This document shows, piece by piece, positions 45,667 to 55,706 of a stretch of DNA of 64,000 nucleotides. The stretch spans positions 186,001 to 250,000 of the forward strand of contig NZ_QJJJ01000001.1 of NCBI RefSeq assembly GCF_003201865.1, read 5' to 3'. A model generated the notes under the pieces. That model ran no database searches and was not told where the DNA came from. It worked only from the letters and a program-made list of their open reading frames with translations. Every line of letters starts with the position of its first letter. Position 1 is the first letter of the stretch. The position numbers were made by a program, and so were the translations under genes. This stretch comes from Methylobacterium sp. B4. Its GTDB lineage: Bacteria; Pseudomonadota; Alphaproteobacteria; Rhizobiales; Beijerinckiaceae.

Positions 45667-47028
45667 TCAGCGGAAGTCCGTCGGCGTCAGCCCGTAGCGG
45701 GCGATCTTGTCGTAGAGGGTCTTGCGCGGCACGCCGAGGGATTCCGACGCCAGCCGCACGTCGCCCCCGCTCATGATCAGTTCCTCGCGGATCAGGCCGC
45801 GCTCGAAGCGCTCGACCTGCTCCGACAGGGTGAGCGGCGCCGCGGTCGGCGCCTCATGTGTCGCCTGGCCCGCGAGACCGAGGGCGCAGCGCTCCGCGAA
45901 ATGATCGAGTTCGCGCACGTTGCCGGGCCAGGAATGGCGCAGGAGATGGTCGCGCATCGCTCCCGTGAGCGCAGGCGCCTCGCGCCCGAACCGGGTCGCG
46001 GCGCGGGTCAGGAAGTGCTGGAACAGCAGCAGGATGTCCTCCCGCCGCTCGCGCAGGGGCGGGATGGCGACGGTGACGACGTTGAGCCGGTGATAGAGGT
46101 CGTCGCGGAAGCTGCCGGCGGCGGCCTCCTGGCCGAGATCGACCTTGGTGGCCGAGACCACGCGCATGTCCACGGGCCGTCGCTCGTTGGTACCCAGCGG
46201 CTCGACCACCCGCTCCTGAAGGACGCGCAGCAGCTTCACCTGAAGCGCCAGCGGCATGCTCTCGATCTCGTCGAGGAACAGCGTGCCGCCCTGCGCGTGC
46301 TCGATGCGCCCGACCCGGCGCTTCAGGGCTCCGGTGAAGGCGCCGGCCTCGTGGCCGAACAGCTCGCTCTCCACCACGCTGTCGGGCAGCGCCCCGCAAT
46401 TCATGGCCACGAAGTTCTTCGACGCGCGCCGGCTCCAGCGGTGGAGGGCGCTGGCCACCACCTCCTTGCCCGATCCGGTCTCGCCAAGCACCAGCACGTC
46501 GACATCGGCCGAGGCCACGTCGCGCACGAGGCGGCGCAGGCGCACGATCTCCGGCGAGATGCCGAGGAAGGCGGGATCCTCCTCGATCGCCGCGTCGAGC
46601 CGCGCATGGAGGCGGCGATTTTCGAGAACGAGGCGGCGGCGGTCGAGGGCCCGGCGCACGGAGCCCATCAGCGCCTCGGCCGGATAGGGCTTGGCGAGGA
46701 AGTCGTAGGCGCCCTCCCGCATCGCGGCGACCGCCATGGAGATGTCTCCGTGCCCGGTGATCAGGATCACCGGCAGGTCCGGATCGGTCGCCCGGATGCG
46801 CTCGAACAGGGCGCGGCCGTCGATCCCCGGCAGGCGCACGTCGGTCACGACCACCCCCGGCGGCTCCGCCCGGATCGCCGCGAGCGCGGGTTCTGCCGCC
46901 TCGAAGGCCTCGACGTGGAAGCCGTCGAGTTCCAGGCTCTGGCGGTTGGCGCGGCGCACGTCCTCCTCGTCGTCGATGAAGACGACCCGCTCGGACGGAT
47001 CGAAGGCCGGATCGGCGTCGCTGCTCAT
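45667..47028 (-). CDS. dctD: Sigma-54-dependent C4-dicarboxylate response regulator
   Basis: The 453-residue NtrC-family activator has a receiver domain with phospho-acceptor Asp63 ([10 protein letters not shown]). Its AAA+ domain has Walker A GETGSGKE, the sigma-54 contact loop GAFTGA and Walker [13 protein letters not shown]-like helix-turn-helix is at the C terminus (about 410-450, [20 protein letters not shown]). It is translationally coupled to dctB (4-base overlap) and should activate dctA from the enhancer-like palindrome at 48935. Confidence 0.95.
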   Translation of the reverse strand: MSSDADPAFDPSERVVFIDDEEDVRRANRQSLELDGFHVEAFEAAEPALAAIRAEPPGVVVTDVRLPGIDGRALFERIRATDPDLPVILITGHGDISMAVAAMREGAYDFLAKPYPAEALMGSVRRALDRRRLVLENRRLHARLDAAIEEDPAFLGISPEIVRLRRLVRDVASADVDVLVLGETGSGKEVVASALHRWSRRASKNFVAMNCGALPDSVVESELFGHEAGAFTGALKRRVGRIEHAQGGTLFLDEIESMPLALQVKLLRVLQERVVEPLGTNERRPVDMRVVSATKVDLGQEAAAGSFRDDLYHRLNVVTVAIPPLRERREDILLLFQHFLTRAATRFGREAPALTGAMRDHLLRHSWPGNVRELDHFAERCALGLAGQATHEAPTAAPLTLSEQVERFERGLIREELIMSGGDVRLASESLGVPRKTLYDKIARYGLTPTDFR

Positions 47029-48890
47029 GTGGCCTCCAGGCTCCCCTCCGGCACGCCGCTCCGCGTATGTTCCGGCAGGGCCGCGGCCCGCGCCAGCTCC
47101 ATCCGGAAGGTCGTGCCCTCCGGCCCCGAGCGCAGGCTCAAGGCTCCGCCGCATTCCTCGACGATGCCGCGGGAGATGGCCAGACCGAGGCCGAGGCCTT
47201 CCGACTTGGTGGTGAAGAACGGGTCGAACACCTGGGCCTGCACCGTCTCCGGAATTCCGGGGCCGTTGTCGCTGACTTCGAGGGCGACCCGCTCGCCCTC
47301 CGCCTCGACCCGCAGGGCGACGGACGGCTCCGGCCGGCCCGACACCGCGTCGAGGGCGTTTTGGAGCAGGTTGACGACGACCTGCTCCAGCCGCGCGCTG
47401 TCGCCGAGCACCGCGAGGTTGGACGGCAGGGCCGGCAGGGCGAGCGGGATGCCGGCCTGCGCCGCCCGGACGCCGACGACCTCCAGGCTTCCGCGGACGA
47501 TGTCGGCGAGGCGCACGGGCTCGCGCCGCCCCGAGGCACGCCGGGCGAAGCCCTTGAGCTGGCGCGTCAGGGTGCCGATCCGCTCGGTGAGCCGGCCGAT
47601 GGCCGAGACGTTCTCCGCCGCGTCCTCGACCCGCCCCCGGCGCACGAGGATCGCGGTGTTGTCGGCATAGGAGCGGATCGCGGCCAGCGGCTGGTTGATC
47701 TCGTGGGCCATGCTGGCGGCGAATTGCCCGAGCGCGGCCAGCCGTCCGGCCTGGGCGAGTTCGCGGCCCAGCCGCTCGCGCTCGGCCTCGGCCCGGCGCC
47801 GCTCCTCCATCTCGGCCAGCAGCTGCCGGTTGGCCTCGCTGAGCGCCCTCGTGCGCTCGGCCACCCGCGCCTCCAGCTCCTCGCGCCGCGCCGCCGCCTC
47901 CGCGAGGCGGGTGGCGATCCGGCGGCGGCGGCCGATCAGGGCCGCGAGCGTGCCGAGGACCAAGCCCATCGCAAGGAGGGCGACGACGCGGCCCAGCGCC
48001 CGCTCGCGCTCTACGGGGGCGGCGATCGGCGTCAGGGTGTGCAGCCGCCACTCCGTGCCGGGGATCGGCGCGTCGAGCATCAGCGCCGGCCAGGCTGGGG
48101 TCGGCCCGCCGCCGACCCGCACGAGGCTGTCCGGCCCCTCCGTCGGGAAGACCGGCAGGGGGCCGAGCGGCGCCTCGCCGAACTCGAGCGCCTCGCGGAT
48201 GCGCCACCGTTCCGCCGCGTCGATGCTGCGCAGGGCCGTGAAGCGCCAGCCGGGCTCGCTCGCCACCAGCACGATCCCGCGCGGATCGGTCACGAACACG
48301 GTCTCGCGGCCGGCGCGCCAGGCCGACTCGATCCCGTCGAACTCGATCTTGACGACGACGATGCCGGACGAGCGGGGCAGCCGGCGGGAGAGGTAGAAGC
48401 CGGCCCGGCCGCTCACCGTGCCGAGGGCGAATTGCGAGCCGGACCCGGTCGCCATGGCCTGCTGGAAATAGGGCCTGAAGGCGTAGTCCCGGCCGAGGAA
48501 GCTGCGCTCGCTGCCCGCATTGCTGGCCGCGACCGTCATGCCCTCCGCGTCGATGACGTAGATCACGGCTGCCCCCGTGGCCCCGGCGATCTGGGCGAGC
48601 CGTCCGTTCACTCCCTCGACGAGGCCGGGCTCGGGTGCGGGCTGCACCACCTTCGCGATCTCGGGATCGGCGGCCAGCGCCAGGGGCAGCGAACTCTGGG
48701 TCTGCATCTCCGCGCGCAGGGCCGCGATCTGAAGGCCGAGCGCGGAGCCCGCCGTGCGCCGCAGGTCGGCCAGCGCCCAGCGCTCCGCGATCCGGCCGCC
48801 GAGCCAGCCGGCCAGCATCAGGGCCGCGAGACCAGCAGCGACGATGAGGGCCCGCCGATAATCCTGCGCGGAGGCCGGGGTCACGATCAT
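47025..48890 (-). CDS. dctB: C4-dicarboxylate sensor histidine kinase
   Basis: The 621-residue kinase has two membrane helices (about 13-30 and 305-330) around a large periplasmic double-PAS/dCache-type sensor for succinate, fumarate and malate ([19 protein letters not shown] is characteristic). A coiled linker, HisKA with phospho-His in [19 protein letters not shown], and the ATPase with [10 protein letters not shown] and GLGLGLAIS boxes follow. The dctB-dctD pair is divergent from dctA. Confidence 0.95.
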   Translation of the reverse strand: MIVTPASAQDYRRALIVAAGLAALMLAGWLGGRIAERWALADLRRTAGSALGLQIAALRAEMQTQSSLPLALAADPEIAKVVQPAPEPGLVEGVNGRLAQIAGATGAAVIYVIDAEGMTVAASNAGSERSFLGRDYAFRPYFQQAMATGSGSQFALGTVSGRAGFYLSRRLPRSSGIVVVKIEFDGIESAWRAGRETVFVTDPRGIVLVASEPGWRFTALRSIDAAERWRIREALEFGEAPLGPLPVFPTEGPDSLVRVGGGPTPAWPALMLDAPIPGTEWRLHTLTPIAAPVERERALGRVVALLAMGLVLGTLAALIGRRRRIATRLAEAAARREELEARVAERTRALSEANRQLLAEMEERRRAEAERERLGRELAQAGRLAALGQFAASMAHEINQPLAAIRSYADNTAILVRRGRVEDAAENVSAIGRLTERIGTLTRQLKGFARRASGRREPVRLADIVRGSLEVVGVRAAQAGIPLALPALPSNLAVLGDSARLEQVVVNLLQNALDAVSGRPEPSVALRVEAEGERVALEVSDNGPGIPETVQAQVFDPFFTTKSEGLGLGLAISRGIVEECGGALSLRSGPEGTTFRMELARAAALPEHTRSGVPEGSLEAT

Positions 48891-48934
48891 GGCCTAGGGG
48901 CCGGTGCGAATTCTCGGAACGCTTCGGCGCCCCG

Positions 48935-48952
48935 CGTGCGGATCACCGCACG
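48935..48952. promoter_or_regulatory. Probable DctD upstream activator site
   Basis: The perfect inverted repeat CGTGCGGATCACCGCACG (7-bp arms, 4-base spacer) lies about 85 bp upstream of the dctA sigma-54 promoter and 45 bp upstream of dctB. This is the expected place and shape of a DctD enhancer site, as in rhizobia. The identity is inferred. Confidence 0.65.
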
Positions 48953-49035
48953 GGCGTCCTGACGCCGATCGGGAGCGAGAGGAGAAATATCATTCATTAC
49001 AGGGCATTAGCAAAATTTTACAGGTTTTGATCGGT

Positions 49036-49050
49036 TGGCACGCAGGTTGC
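49036..49050 (+). promoter_or_regulatory. Sigma-54 promoter of dctA
   Basis: TGGCACGCAGGTTGC matches the RpoN consensus at all key positions, with GG at 49037-49038 and GC at 49049-49050 separated by 10 bases. Transcription would start near 49061, leaving a leader of about 140 bases. Together with DctD and the upstream palindrome it explains dicarboxylate induction. Confidence 0.9.
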
Positions 49051-49202
49051 CATTCTCATTTCGAAACGCAGCCATGAGCGAACCGCAGAGCTGTGTGCCG
49101 CGAGGCCAAAAGCAAGAGCGGCAGGCGCCGGACCCCTCCGAACGGAGACCCGAGCGACCGAGCCGACGGACCCATTGATCGACCCGACAGGGAGAAACGC
49201 CC

Positions 49203-50549
49203 ATGGCCGCCGTGCCGTCCCCACTGACCGCGCCCCACGCGCCGTCCAAGCCCAAGCCGATCTATCGCACACTTTATTTCCAAGTTCTGGTCGCCGTCGC
49301 GATCGGTATCACGCTCGGACATTTCTATCCGAAGCTCGGCGCCGACATGAAGCCGCTCGGCGACGCCTTCATCAAGCTCGTCAAGATGATCATCGCCCCG
49401 GTGATCTTCCTCACCGTCGTCTCCGGCATCGCCGGCATGACGAACCTCGAAAAGGTCGGTCGCGTCGGCGGCAAGGCGCTCGCCTACTTCCTCACCTTCT
49501 CGACCCTGGCCCTGATCGTCGGCCTCATCGTCGCCAACGTGCTCCAGCCCGGCCACGGCCTGCACATCGACCCGAACTCGCTCGATCCGAAGGCGGTCGC
49601 GACCTATGCCGGCAAGGCCAAGGAGCAGAACATCGCCGACTTCCTGATGAACATCATCCCGACCACGGCGGTCGGCGCGTTCGCGGGCGGTGAGATCCTG
49701 CAGGTTCTGTTCTTCTCGGTTCTGTTCGGCTTCGGCCTCGCCTTCCTCGGCGACCGCGGCAAGCCGGTGCTCGACATCATCAAGGTGATGTCGGAAGCCA
49801 TCTTCGGCGTCGTCAACATCATCATGAAGGTCGCTCCCATCGGCGCCTTCGGCGCGATGGCCTTCACCATCGGCAAGTACGGCATCTCCTCGCTGGCCAA
49901 CCTCGCCTACCTCGTCGGCGCCTTCTACCTGACCTCGGCGATCTTCGTGGTCGTGATCCTCGGCGCGGTCGCCCGCTACAACGGCTTCTCGATCTTCAAG
50001 CTCATCCGCTACATCAAGGAAGAGCTGATGCTGGTGCTCGGAACCTCGTCCTCCGAGTCCGCCCTGCCCTCGCTGATCGACAAGATGGAGAAGGCCGGTT
50101 GCTCGCGTCCCGTGGTCGGCCTCGTGGTCCCCACCGGCTACTCGTTCAACCTCGACGGTACCAACATCTACATGACGATGGCCGCGCTCTTCATCGCCCA
50201 GGCCACCGACACCCCGATCACCTTCGGTGAGCAGATCCTCCTGCTCCTCGTCGCCATGCTCTCCTCGAAGGGTGCGGCGGGCGTGACCGGCTCGGGCTTC
50301 ATCACCCTGGCCGCGACGCTGGCCGTCGTCCCCTCCGTGCCGGTCGTCGGCATGGCGCTCATCCTCGGCATCGACCGCTTCATGTCGGAGTGCCGGGCGC
50401 TCACCAACTTCATCGGCAACGCGGTGGCCTGCATCGTGGTCGCCCGCTGGGAGAACGAGGTCGACGAGGCCAAGCTCCACGCGGCGCTGGCCGGCAAGCC
50501 GACCGTCGAGACTGCTGCCCCGGCCCCGGTCCTTCAGGCAGCGGAGTAA
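49203..50549 (+). CDS. dctA: C4-dicarboxylate/proton symporter
   Basis: The 448-residue DAACS transporter takes up succinate, fumarate and malate with protons or Na+. Typical motifs are [35 protein letters not shown], the hairpin-2 region [17 protein letters not shown] and [16 protein letters not shown]. The ribosome-binding site GGGAGAAA lies 7 bases before the ATG. It is regulated by DctB/DctD and sigma-54 from the adjacent region. Confidence 0.97.
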   Translation: MAAVPSPLTAPHAPSKPKPIYRTLYFQVLVAVAIGITLGHFYPKLGADMKPLGDAFIKLVKMIIAPVIFLTVVSGIAGMTNLEKVGRVGGKALAYFLTFSTLALIVGLIVANVLQPGHGLHIDPNSLDPKAVATYAGKAKEQNIADFLMNIIPTTAVGAFAGGEILQVLFFSVLFGFGLAFLGDRGKPVLDIIKVMSEAIFGVVNIIMKVAPIGAFGAMAFTIGKYGISSLANLAYLVGAFYLTSAIFVVVILGAVARYNGFSIFKLIRYIKEELMLVLGTSSSESALPSLIDKMEKAGCSRPVVGLVVPTGYSFNLDGTNIYMTMAALFIAQATDTPITFGEQILLLLVAMLSSKGAAGVTGSGFITLAATLAVVPSVPVVGMALILGIDRFMSECRALTNFIGNAVACIVVARWENEVDEAKLHAALAGKPTVETAAPAPVLQAAE

Positions 50550-50593
50550 TCCGGGCGGGGGCCCACCGTCCTGGGCCCTCGTTCGGTAGGGAG

Positions 50594-50633
50594 CCGCGGC
50601 AGCCGGATCCGGCTGCCGCGGTTTCTCGTTTTG
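50594..50633 (+). terminator. Rho-independent terminator of dctA
   Basis: A 12-bp stem CCGCGGCAGCCG/CGGCTGCCGCGG with loop GATC (the whole is palindromic, 28 bases) is followed by TTTCTCGTTTT. Confidence 0.9.
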
Positions 50634-50699
50634 TGGACCCGGCCGCGGCCTCTAATGTCCCGCTCGATTCGCGACGCCGTGCGACGGAGAGGACGATCC

Positions 50700-51095
50700 A
50701 TGCTGACGGGACGCTGCCATTGCGGGGCGATCACCTACGAGATGGCCTCTGAGGTGCTGCACAGCGCGCTCTGCCACTGCTCCGATTGCCGCCGGCACGC
50801 GGGCGCGCCGATGGTCGGCTGGGCGATGGTGCCGGCCGGGCAGGTGACGATCTCCGGCGAACCGGCCGTCTACGCCTCCTCCGAGCACGGGCGGCGGCAT
50901 TTCTGCGGGCAGTGCGGCACGGGCCTGTTCTACGTCAACGAGCAGATGCTGCCGGGCATGATCGACGTGCAGACCGGCACCCTCGACACACCCGAGGCCC
51001 TGCCGCCGCAGGCGCATATCCAAGTGGCCGAGCGGATCGCCTGGATGGCGGAGGCGCATGAACTGCCGCGCTTCGAGCGCTACCCGCCGGTCTGA
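50700..51095 (+). CDS. GFA (glutathione-dependent formaldehyde-activating) family zinc protein
   Basis: The 131-residue protein has the family's zinc motifs: CHCG near the N terminus (GRCHCGAITYE), CHCSDCRR (about 25-32) and FCGQCGTGLFY (about 65-75). These bind two zincs. Gfa itself speeds addition of glutathione to formaldehyde, but most relatives have no proven role. In a methylotroph-like background it may touch formaldehyde metabolism, which is speculation. ATG 50700. Confidence 0.88.
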   Translation: MLTGRCHCGAITYEMASEVLHSALCHCSDCRRHAGAPMVGWAMVPAGQVTISGEPAVYASSEHGRRHFCGQCGTGLFYVNEQMLPGMIDVQTGTLDTPEALPPQAHIQVAERIAWMAEAHELPRFERYPPV

Positions 51096-51101
51096 CGCCG
51101 C

Positions 51102-51686
51102 TCAGAACGCCGCGAGACGGCGGCGCAGCCGGGCGACGAAACGCTCCCGCATCCGCGGCGTCGCCCCGTCCATGCCCGTGAGGGCGATCCAGTTGAGCCG
51201 GCAGCCGCGCGCGCAGAGCGGGCGGATGCCGAAGCGGAACAGGCGCCAGTCGGGCCAGCCGACGAGCCAGAGCAGCCAGCGCGGCGAGCCGTAGGTCGTC
51301 ACCACCGCGATGCGGCGGATGTCGGTCAGGCGCGGCTGCAGCACCTTCGCACCGCCCAGCGCGAAGGCCACGCCGGGCAGCCACACCCGGTCCAGCCATC
51401 CCTTCACTATGGCCGGCGGCCCGAACCACCACGTGGGGTAGACGAAGACGAGGCCCTCGGCCCGGCGCAGGGCGGCGACGTGTTCGGCCAATTCGGGCCG
51501 CATGGCCCCCTCGTCGTAATAGGCGCCCCGCTCTCCCGCGCTCAGGCGTGGATCGAAATCCCGGCCGTAGAGGTCGAGTATCTCGACCGCGTGACCCGCG
51601 GCTTCGAGCGCCGCGGCGACCGTGTCCCGCAGGGCGGCACTGAAGCTGTCGGGGCGGGGATGACCGTAGACCAGGAGGACGCGCAT
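51102..51686 (-). CDS. NAD(P)H-dependent flavodoxin-fold oxidoreductase
   Basis: The 194-residue protein has the flavodoxin-2 quinone reductase fold: VYGHPRPDSFSAAL at the N terminus, FVYPTWWFGPPAIVKGWLDR (about 81-100) and a VTTYGSPR loop. It binds FMN or FAD and reduces quinones with NAD(P)H (MdaB/KefF-like). The start overlaps the transglycosylase stop by one base (TGATG). Confidence 0.9.
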   Translation of the reverse strand: MRVLLVYGHPRPDSFSAALRDTVAAALEAAGHAVEILDLYGRDFDPRLSAGERGAYYDEGAMRPELAEHVAALRRAEGLVFVYPTWWFGPPAIVKGWLDRVWLPGVAFALGGAKVLQPRLTDIRRIAVVTTYGSPRWLLWLVGWPDWRLFRFGIRPLCARGCRLNWIALTGMDGATPRMRERFVARLRRRLAAF

Positions 51687-52924
51687 CAGGGGGCCGGCGC
51701 GCCCGCCGCCCGGACTCGGTCGAGGAGCGCGGGTTCCGCGTAGCCGTCGGGCACGAGGCCGGTCGCCGCCTGGAAGGCGCGGATCGCGCTCCGCGTCTTC
51801 GGCCCGATCTTGCCGTCCGCGCCGCCGACCGCGTAGCCGAGGGCGGCGAGCCGGGTCTGGAGATCGGTGCGTTCCTCCGTCGTCAGCATGCGCACGCCCC
51901 GCGGCCAGTCCCGGACGAAGCCGGTGCCGCCGCGCAGACGGTCGGAGAGGTGGGCCACGGTCAGCGCGTAGGCGAGCGCCGTGTTGTAGCGCAGGATCAC
52001 CCGAAAATTCGGTTCGAGCAGGAAGGCGGGGCCCTTCGCGCCGGTGGGCAGCAGGAGCGCGGCGCGACGCTCCGCGCCTTCGGGGAAGGCGCCGGCCGCG
52101 GGCTCCAGACCGAGCGCCCGCCATTCGGCGAAGCTGCGCTCCGTGGTCTCGTCGGCGAGGCGATGGTCGAAGCCCTCCGGCAGCCGCACTTCGAGGCCCC
52201 AGCCCTCACCCGGCCGCCAGCCGAAATCCTTCAGGAATTTCGCGGTCGAGGCGAGCGCGTCGGGCACCGAACGCCAGATGTCGCGCCGGCCGTCGCCGTC
52301 GAAATCGACCGCGTGGCGCAGGAAGGCGGACGGCATGAACTGGGTGTGGCCCATGGCGCCGGCCCAGGAGCCGGTCAGGCGCGCCCGGTCGGCATCGCCG
52401 TCGCTCAGGATGCGCAGGGCGGCGACGAGTTCGTCGCGCCAGAGGCCGGGGCGCCCGGTATCGCCGCAGGCCAGGGTCGCGAGCGCCGGGATCACCGGGC
52501 GGATGCCCGGACCGTCGAGGGCGGCCCCGTAATTCGACTCGACGCCCCAGAAGGCGACGAGCACGTGACGGTCGACGCCGTAGGCTGCCTCGATCCGCCC
52601 CAGGACCTCGGACCATTCCGCGAGCTTGGCCTGGCCCGTGGCGATGCGCTCGGGCGTCACGCTCGCCTCGACGTATTCCCAGATCGGCTTGACGAACTCG
52701 GCCTGGGACTGGGTCGCCGGCACCACGCCGGGATCGGGTGCGATGCCCGACAGAGCCGCGTCGGCCACCGTCCGGGGCACGCCGCGTTCCTGCGCCAGGG
52801 CGGCGAGTTCGCCGAGGCAGCGCTCGAAGGTCGGCGGCTGTGCCGGTTCGGGCGGCGCCTCGGCCCGCGCGGGGCCGGCGAGCGGAAGGAGGGCGAGGAG
52901 GAGAGCTGTCGCTGAGAACCGCAT
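51686..52924 (-). CDS. Lytic murein transglycosylase, MltB family
   Basis: The 412-residue protein has a signal peptide (ending LAGPARAEA) and an SLT_2 catalytic domain. The catalytic Glu lies in FWGVESNYGAALDG, with AGAMGHTQFMPSAFL and DFDGDGRRDIWRSVPDALA following. A C-terminal peptidoglycan-binding repeat (about 345-405, LQTRLAALGYAVGGADGKIG) completes it. It cleaves peptidoglycan to 1,6-anhydromuramoyl ends in the periplasm. ATG 52924 starts the signal peptide. It is co-transcribed with the flavoprotein gene downstream. Confidence 0.94.
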   Translation of the reverse strand: MRFSATALLLALLPLAGPARAEAPPEPAQPPTFERCLGELAALAQERGVPRTVADAALSGIAPDPGVVPATQSQAEFVKPIWEYVEASVTPERIATGQAKLAEWSEVLGRIEAAYGVDRHVLVAFWGVESNYGAALDGPGIRPVIPALATLACGDTGRPGLWRDELVAALRILSDGDADRARLTGSWAGAMGHTQFMPSAFLRHAVDFDGDGRRDIWRSVPDALASTAKFLKDFGWRPGEGWGLEVRLPEGFDHRLADETTERSFAEWRALGLEPAAGAFPEGAERRAALLLPTGAKGPAFLLEPNFRVILRYNTALAYALTVAHLSDRLRGGTGFVRDWPRGVRMLTTEERTDLQTRLAALGYAVGGADGKIGPKTRSAIRAFQAATGLVPDGYAEPALLDRVRAAGAPAP

Positions 52925-52979
52925 GGCTCGAAGCCTTACTGATCTCCCGCCCGGACCGCGAGGCCGAAAGCCGACGCCT

Positions 52980-53693
52980 TCAGCTTCCGAAGGCGCTCGC
53001 GCGGGCAAAGGCCGCCGCGAAGCCGGAGAGCGGGATGGTGATGACCGTCGGCTCCGCAACGTCCGGCTTCTTGGCCGTCACTGTCAGGTTTTGCGCGCTC
53101 TTCATCGTGTCGGTGGCCAGCGTCGGCAGGCTGATCGGGACGAGGCAGCCGTCGGTGACGCAGGTCGAGAACGGCGCACCCTTGCCGAGCGCCCGGTCGT
53201 CGAGCTTGAAGGTCACGCCGGGCTCGATCTGCAGGCCGAACGGCATCAGGATCAGCCCCTCGGCCTGTCCGTCCTTCGGCGTGCGCAGTTCGATGCTGAA
53301 CAGGCGCTTGCCGGTGCGGCGGTCGCCCTGCGACTGGATGATCACGCAGTCGGTGCGCGCCTCCTCGCGGTTGCAGTTCATGGTCCAGTCGCCGTAGCTC
53401 TCGCTGACGGAGCGGGCGCCGGCCGGCCATTGGGCCGGACCCGAGGAGGCCGCGGCCGGTTCCAGCACCGGGCCGCTGGTGGCCGGATTGGCGGGCTCCT
53501 TGGCTTCCTCCTTCGGCTTCGGGGCCGGCTTGCGGGGCTTCGGCTTCGGTTTGGGGGCCGGCTCCTCGGGCGCTGCCTCGGGGCCCGCGTCTTGGGCGAA
53601 GGCGGCGGTCGGTCCCGCCGGCAGCGGCGCGGCCAGCAATCCGGCAAGCAGAAGCGCCGCGGCGGGCACGGTCCTGCGGGACAGGGGCGGCAT
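52980..53693 (-). CDS. Invasion-associated locus B (IalB) family protein
   Basis: The 237-residue protein has a signal peptide and a Pro/Lys-rich linker (about 45-65). The IalB domain follows, starting at SESYGDWTMNCNREEARTDC and running through IIQSQGDRRTGKRLFSIEL and PFSTCVTDGCLVPI, whose cysteines form disulfides. First described in Bartonella, it is widespread in Rhizobiales as a periplasmic protein of unclear function. Confidence 0.92.
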   Translation of the reverse strand: MPPLSRRTVPAAALLLAGLLAAPLPAGPTAAFAQDAGPEAAPEEPAPKPKPKPRKPAPKPKEEAKEPANPATSGPVLEPAAASSGPAQWPAGARSVSESYGDWTMNCNREEARTDCVIIQSQGDRRTGKRLFSIELRTPKDGQAEGLILMPFGLQIEPGVTFKLDDRALGKGAPFSTCVTDGCLVPISLPTLATDTMKSAQNLTVTAKKPDVAEPTVITIPLSGFAAAFARASAFGS

Positions 53694-53801
53694 GGCAAGG
53701 CTCCAACGTGGTGTCGTCCGGGGCGCCTATCGCCGCTCGCGCGCGGATGCAATCGCGCGAAAGCCGCACTACACCGCAACAGACGTGTTTGCGGTCAAGC
53801 C

Positions 53802-53836
53802 TGGAATCATTCCATGTATTTCAGGGGATTATTCCC
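53802..53836. promoter_or_regulatory. Two small palindromes upstream of the glutathione peroxidase gene
   Basis: TGGAATCATTCCA (53802-53814) is a perfect odd palindrome, and GGGATTATTCCC (53825-53836) a near-perfect one. Their centres are about 22 bp apart, or two helix turns. They lie 46-80 bp before the gpx start, within the divergent IalB-gpx region, and look like a tandem operator. The regulator is unknown. Confidence 0.4.
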
Positions 53837-53881
53837 GTGTAAGGCGGGAGTATTGAGCAAGAAGGGGCGTCAGGTCCGATC

Positions 53882-54376
53882 ATGAGCGACATCTACGATC
53901 ACGTCCCGCAGGATGCGCGCGGACGGCCGCATCCGCTGTCGCAGTATCGCGGCAAGGTGCTGCTCGTGGTCAACACCGCCTCGAAATGCGGGTTCACGCC
54001 GCAATACCAGGGCCTGGAGACGCTCTGGCGGCGTCACCGCGAGCGCGGGCTCGTGGTGCTCGGCCTGCCCTGCAACCAGTTCGGCGCGCAGGAGCCGGGC
54101 GATGCGGACGCCATCGAGCGCTTCTGCTCGCTGACCTACGACGTCACCTTCCCGGTCCTGGCCAAGGTCGAGGTGAACGGCCCGGGCGCCGACCCGCTCT
54201 ACGTCGATCTCAAACGGACCAAGCCCGGCTTGTTCGGCACGCAGGGCATCAAGTGGAACTTCACGAAGTTCCTGATCGGCCGCGACGGACGGGTGATCGA
54301 GCGCTTCTCGCCCTCGACCAAGCCGGCCGCGCTGGAGGGTGCGATCGAGCGGGCGCTGGCGGCGCCGGCGGGGTAG
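53882..54376 (+). CDS. Glutathione peroxidase (cysteine type)
   Basis: The 164-residue BtuE/Gpx-family enzyme reduces peroxides. The peroxidatic Cys36 is in NTASKCGFTPQYQGL. Gln and Trp/Asn partners are in LPCNQFGAQEPG and KWNFTKFLIGRDG. It has the thioredoxin fold. Bacterial members often prefer thioredoxin to glutathione. It lies opposite the IalB gene with a possible operator in between. Confidence 0.95.
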   Translation: MSDIYDHVPQDARGRPHPLSQYRGKVLLVVNTASKCGFTPQYQGLETLWRRHRERGLVVLGLPCNQFGAQEPGDADAIERFCSLTYDVTFPVLAKVEVNGPGADPLYVDLKRTKPGLFGTQGIKWNFTKFLIGRDGRVIERFSPSTKPAALEGAIERALAAPAG

Positions 54377-54380
54377 AACC

Positions 54381-55178
54381 TCAGCGCCCTGCCCGCGCCG
54401 TCGGCCCCGGATCGATCGCCTGAAGTTCGCCCGGCGGCAGGCCGGGGGCGGCCGGGGCAGCCTGGGCGGTGTCGAGGCCGCGGGCGCGATTGGCGAGCGC
54501 CACGGTGAGCTTCTCGGCGGGCTCCGGCCCCATCAGGGCCAGCACCTCGGCCATCTTGCGCGGGTTCATGCCCATCACGATGGGCACGAGCGTGTCGAGG
54601 TTCAGCCGGTCGAAGACCCGCGCCGCATCCCGCGGCTTCATCGTCTCGTACATGGTGACGATGCCCTTGAGGCCGGACTTCTCGGCCTCGGCCCGCTTGG
54701 CCCCGCCGGCATCGACCTTGTCCTCGGCCTCCTTCAGGTCGGCCACGCCGGATTCGAGCTTGCGTTCGGCGTCCTTGAGCATTTGCTCGCGCAGGTCGAG
54801 CGCATCCTGGCGCTGCTTCAGGCTCTCGCGGCGCGCGGCGAGCTTTTCGAGGATCACCCGCTCGCTGTCCGAGACCGGTTCCGGCACGCTCGGCTGGTAG
54901 ACCGGCGGCAGGGTGGGCTCGGCCTTCTTCGGAGGGGCCGAGACGGAGCCGGTCGTGATCGGATCGACGGGAACGTAGTCGCTGCGCGCCTTGGCCAGCA
55001 CCCGGGCGAAATCCGGCAGAGTGCCGGGCGGCGCCGGTTCGCTGCCGCCCAGGAGGGCTGCGAGCTTGAGCACGAGAAGCCCGATCGCCGCCAGGACCAC
55101 GGCGTCGATCAGGCGCAGCCGGAAGGGACGCGCCGGAAGGCTCGCGAGACGGGCGAGTCGGCGCGCGGGCAGGTTCAT
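54381..55178 (-). CDS. MotE-like flagellar motor chaperone
   Basis: The 265-residue protein has an N-terminal membrane helix (about 21-43, RLIDAVVLAAIGLLVLKLAA), a Pro-rich linker and a coiled coil (about 105-170). An MgtE-N-like C-terminal domain (IVTMYETMKPRDAARVFDRL, then MNPRKMAEVLALMGPEPAEK) follows. In rhizobia MotE stabilises periplasmic MotC. motA/B/C are not in the window. It is the last of four leftward flagellar genes, overlapping the previous by four bases. Confidence 0.82.
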   Translation of the reverse strand: MNLPARRLARLASLPARPFRLRLIDAVVLAAIGLLVLKLAALLGGSEPAPPGTLPDFARVLAKARSDYVPVDPITTGSVSAPPKKAEPTLPPVYQPSVPEPVSDSERVILEKLAARRESLKQRQDALDLREQMLKDAERKLESGVADLKEAEDKVDAGGAKRAEAEKSGLKGIVTMYETMKPRDAARVFDRLNLDTLVPIVMGMNPRKMAEVLALMGPEPAEKLTVALANRARGLDTAQAAPAAPGLPPGELQAIDPGPTARAGR

Positions 55179-55693
55179 GCGGCCCTGGCCCGGAGACGGT
55201 CGAGGGCGCGCTCGGACAGGGCCTGGGCGGCAGCGAGCGCCGCGCCGACCCGCTCGCCGTTGCCGACGGGCGTTGCCGTCTCAACGGCGCGTGCGTGGAC
55301 GGCAGCGGGCCCCGCCTGGGGCCGGGGCGCGGCGGGAGCGGCCGCGGAGGGCGCCGCCGCGGCCCGCGCCTGGCCGACGATGGCGGCGATGCGGGTGATG
55401 ACGCTCTCACCCGCCTGGACGTGGGCGGTCAGGTCGGCGGTGGTGCGCTCGGCGGTGCCGAGGCGCTCCGTGAGCGTGCGGTCGCACTCGTCGAGGGTGG
55501 CGCGCAGGCCCGCGATGGCACGCTCGGCGGTGGCGCTCGCCACCACGAGGTCGCCGATGGTCGAGCGCAGGGCCGCCTCGTCCGCCTTGAGCCGGTTGAT
55601 GCGGCGCGAGAGCTTCACCGAGGAGGCGATGGTGGCGACCAGCAGCACCGCCACGAGAACGTCGGCGGCCATCGAGACGAAGAAGGTCATCAT
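55175..55693 (-). CDS. Flagellar-cluster membrane protein, DUF6468-like
   Basis: The 172-residue protein has a single helix (about 8-26, MAADVLVAVLLVATIASSV) followed by a coiled coil with alanine-rich heptads (LRSTIGDLVVASATAERAIA) and a Pro/Ala tail. It resembles DUF6468 proteins found between fliM and motE in alphaproteobacteria. The role is unknown, presumably at the motor. Confidence 0.75.
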   Translation of the reverse strand: MMTFFVSMAADVLVAVLLVATIASSVKLSRRINRLKADEAALRSTIGDLVVASATAERAIAGLRATLDECDRTLTERLGTAERTTADLTAHVQAGESVITRIAAIVGQARAAAAPSAAAPAAPRPQAGPAAVHARAVETATPVGNGERVGAALAAAQALSERALDRLRARAA

Positions 55694-55706
55694 GCTCTCC
55701 CGGCGC

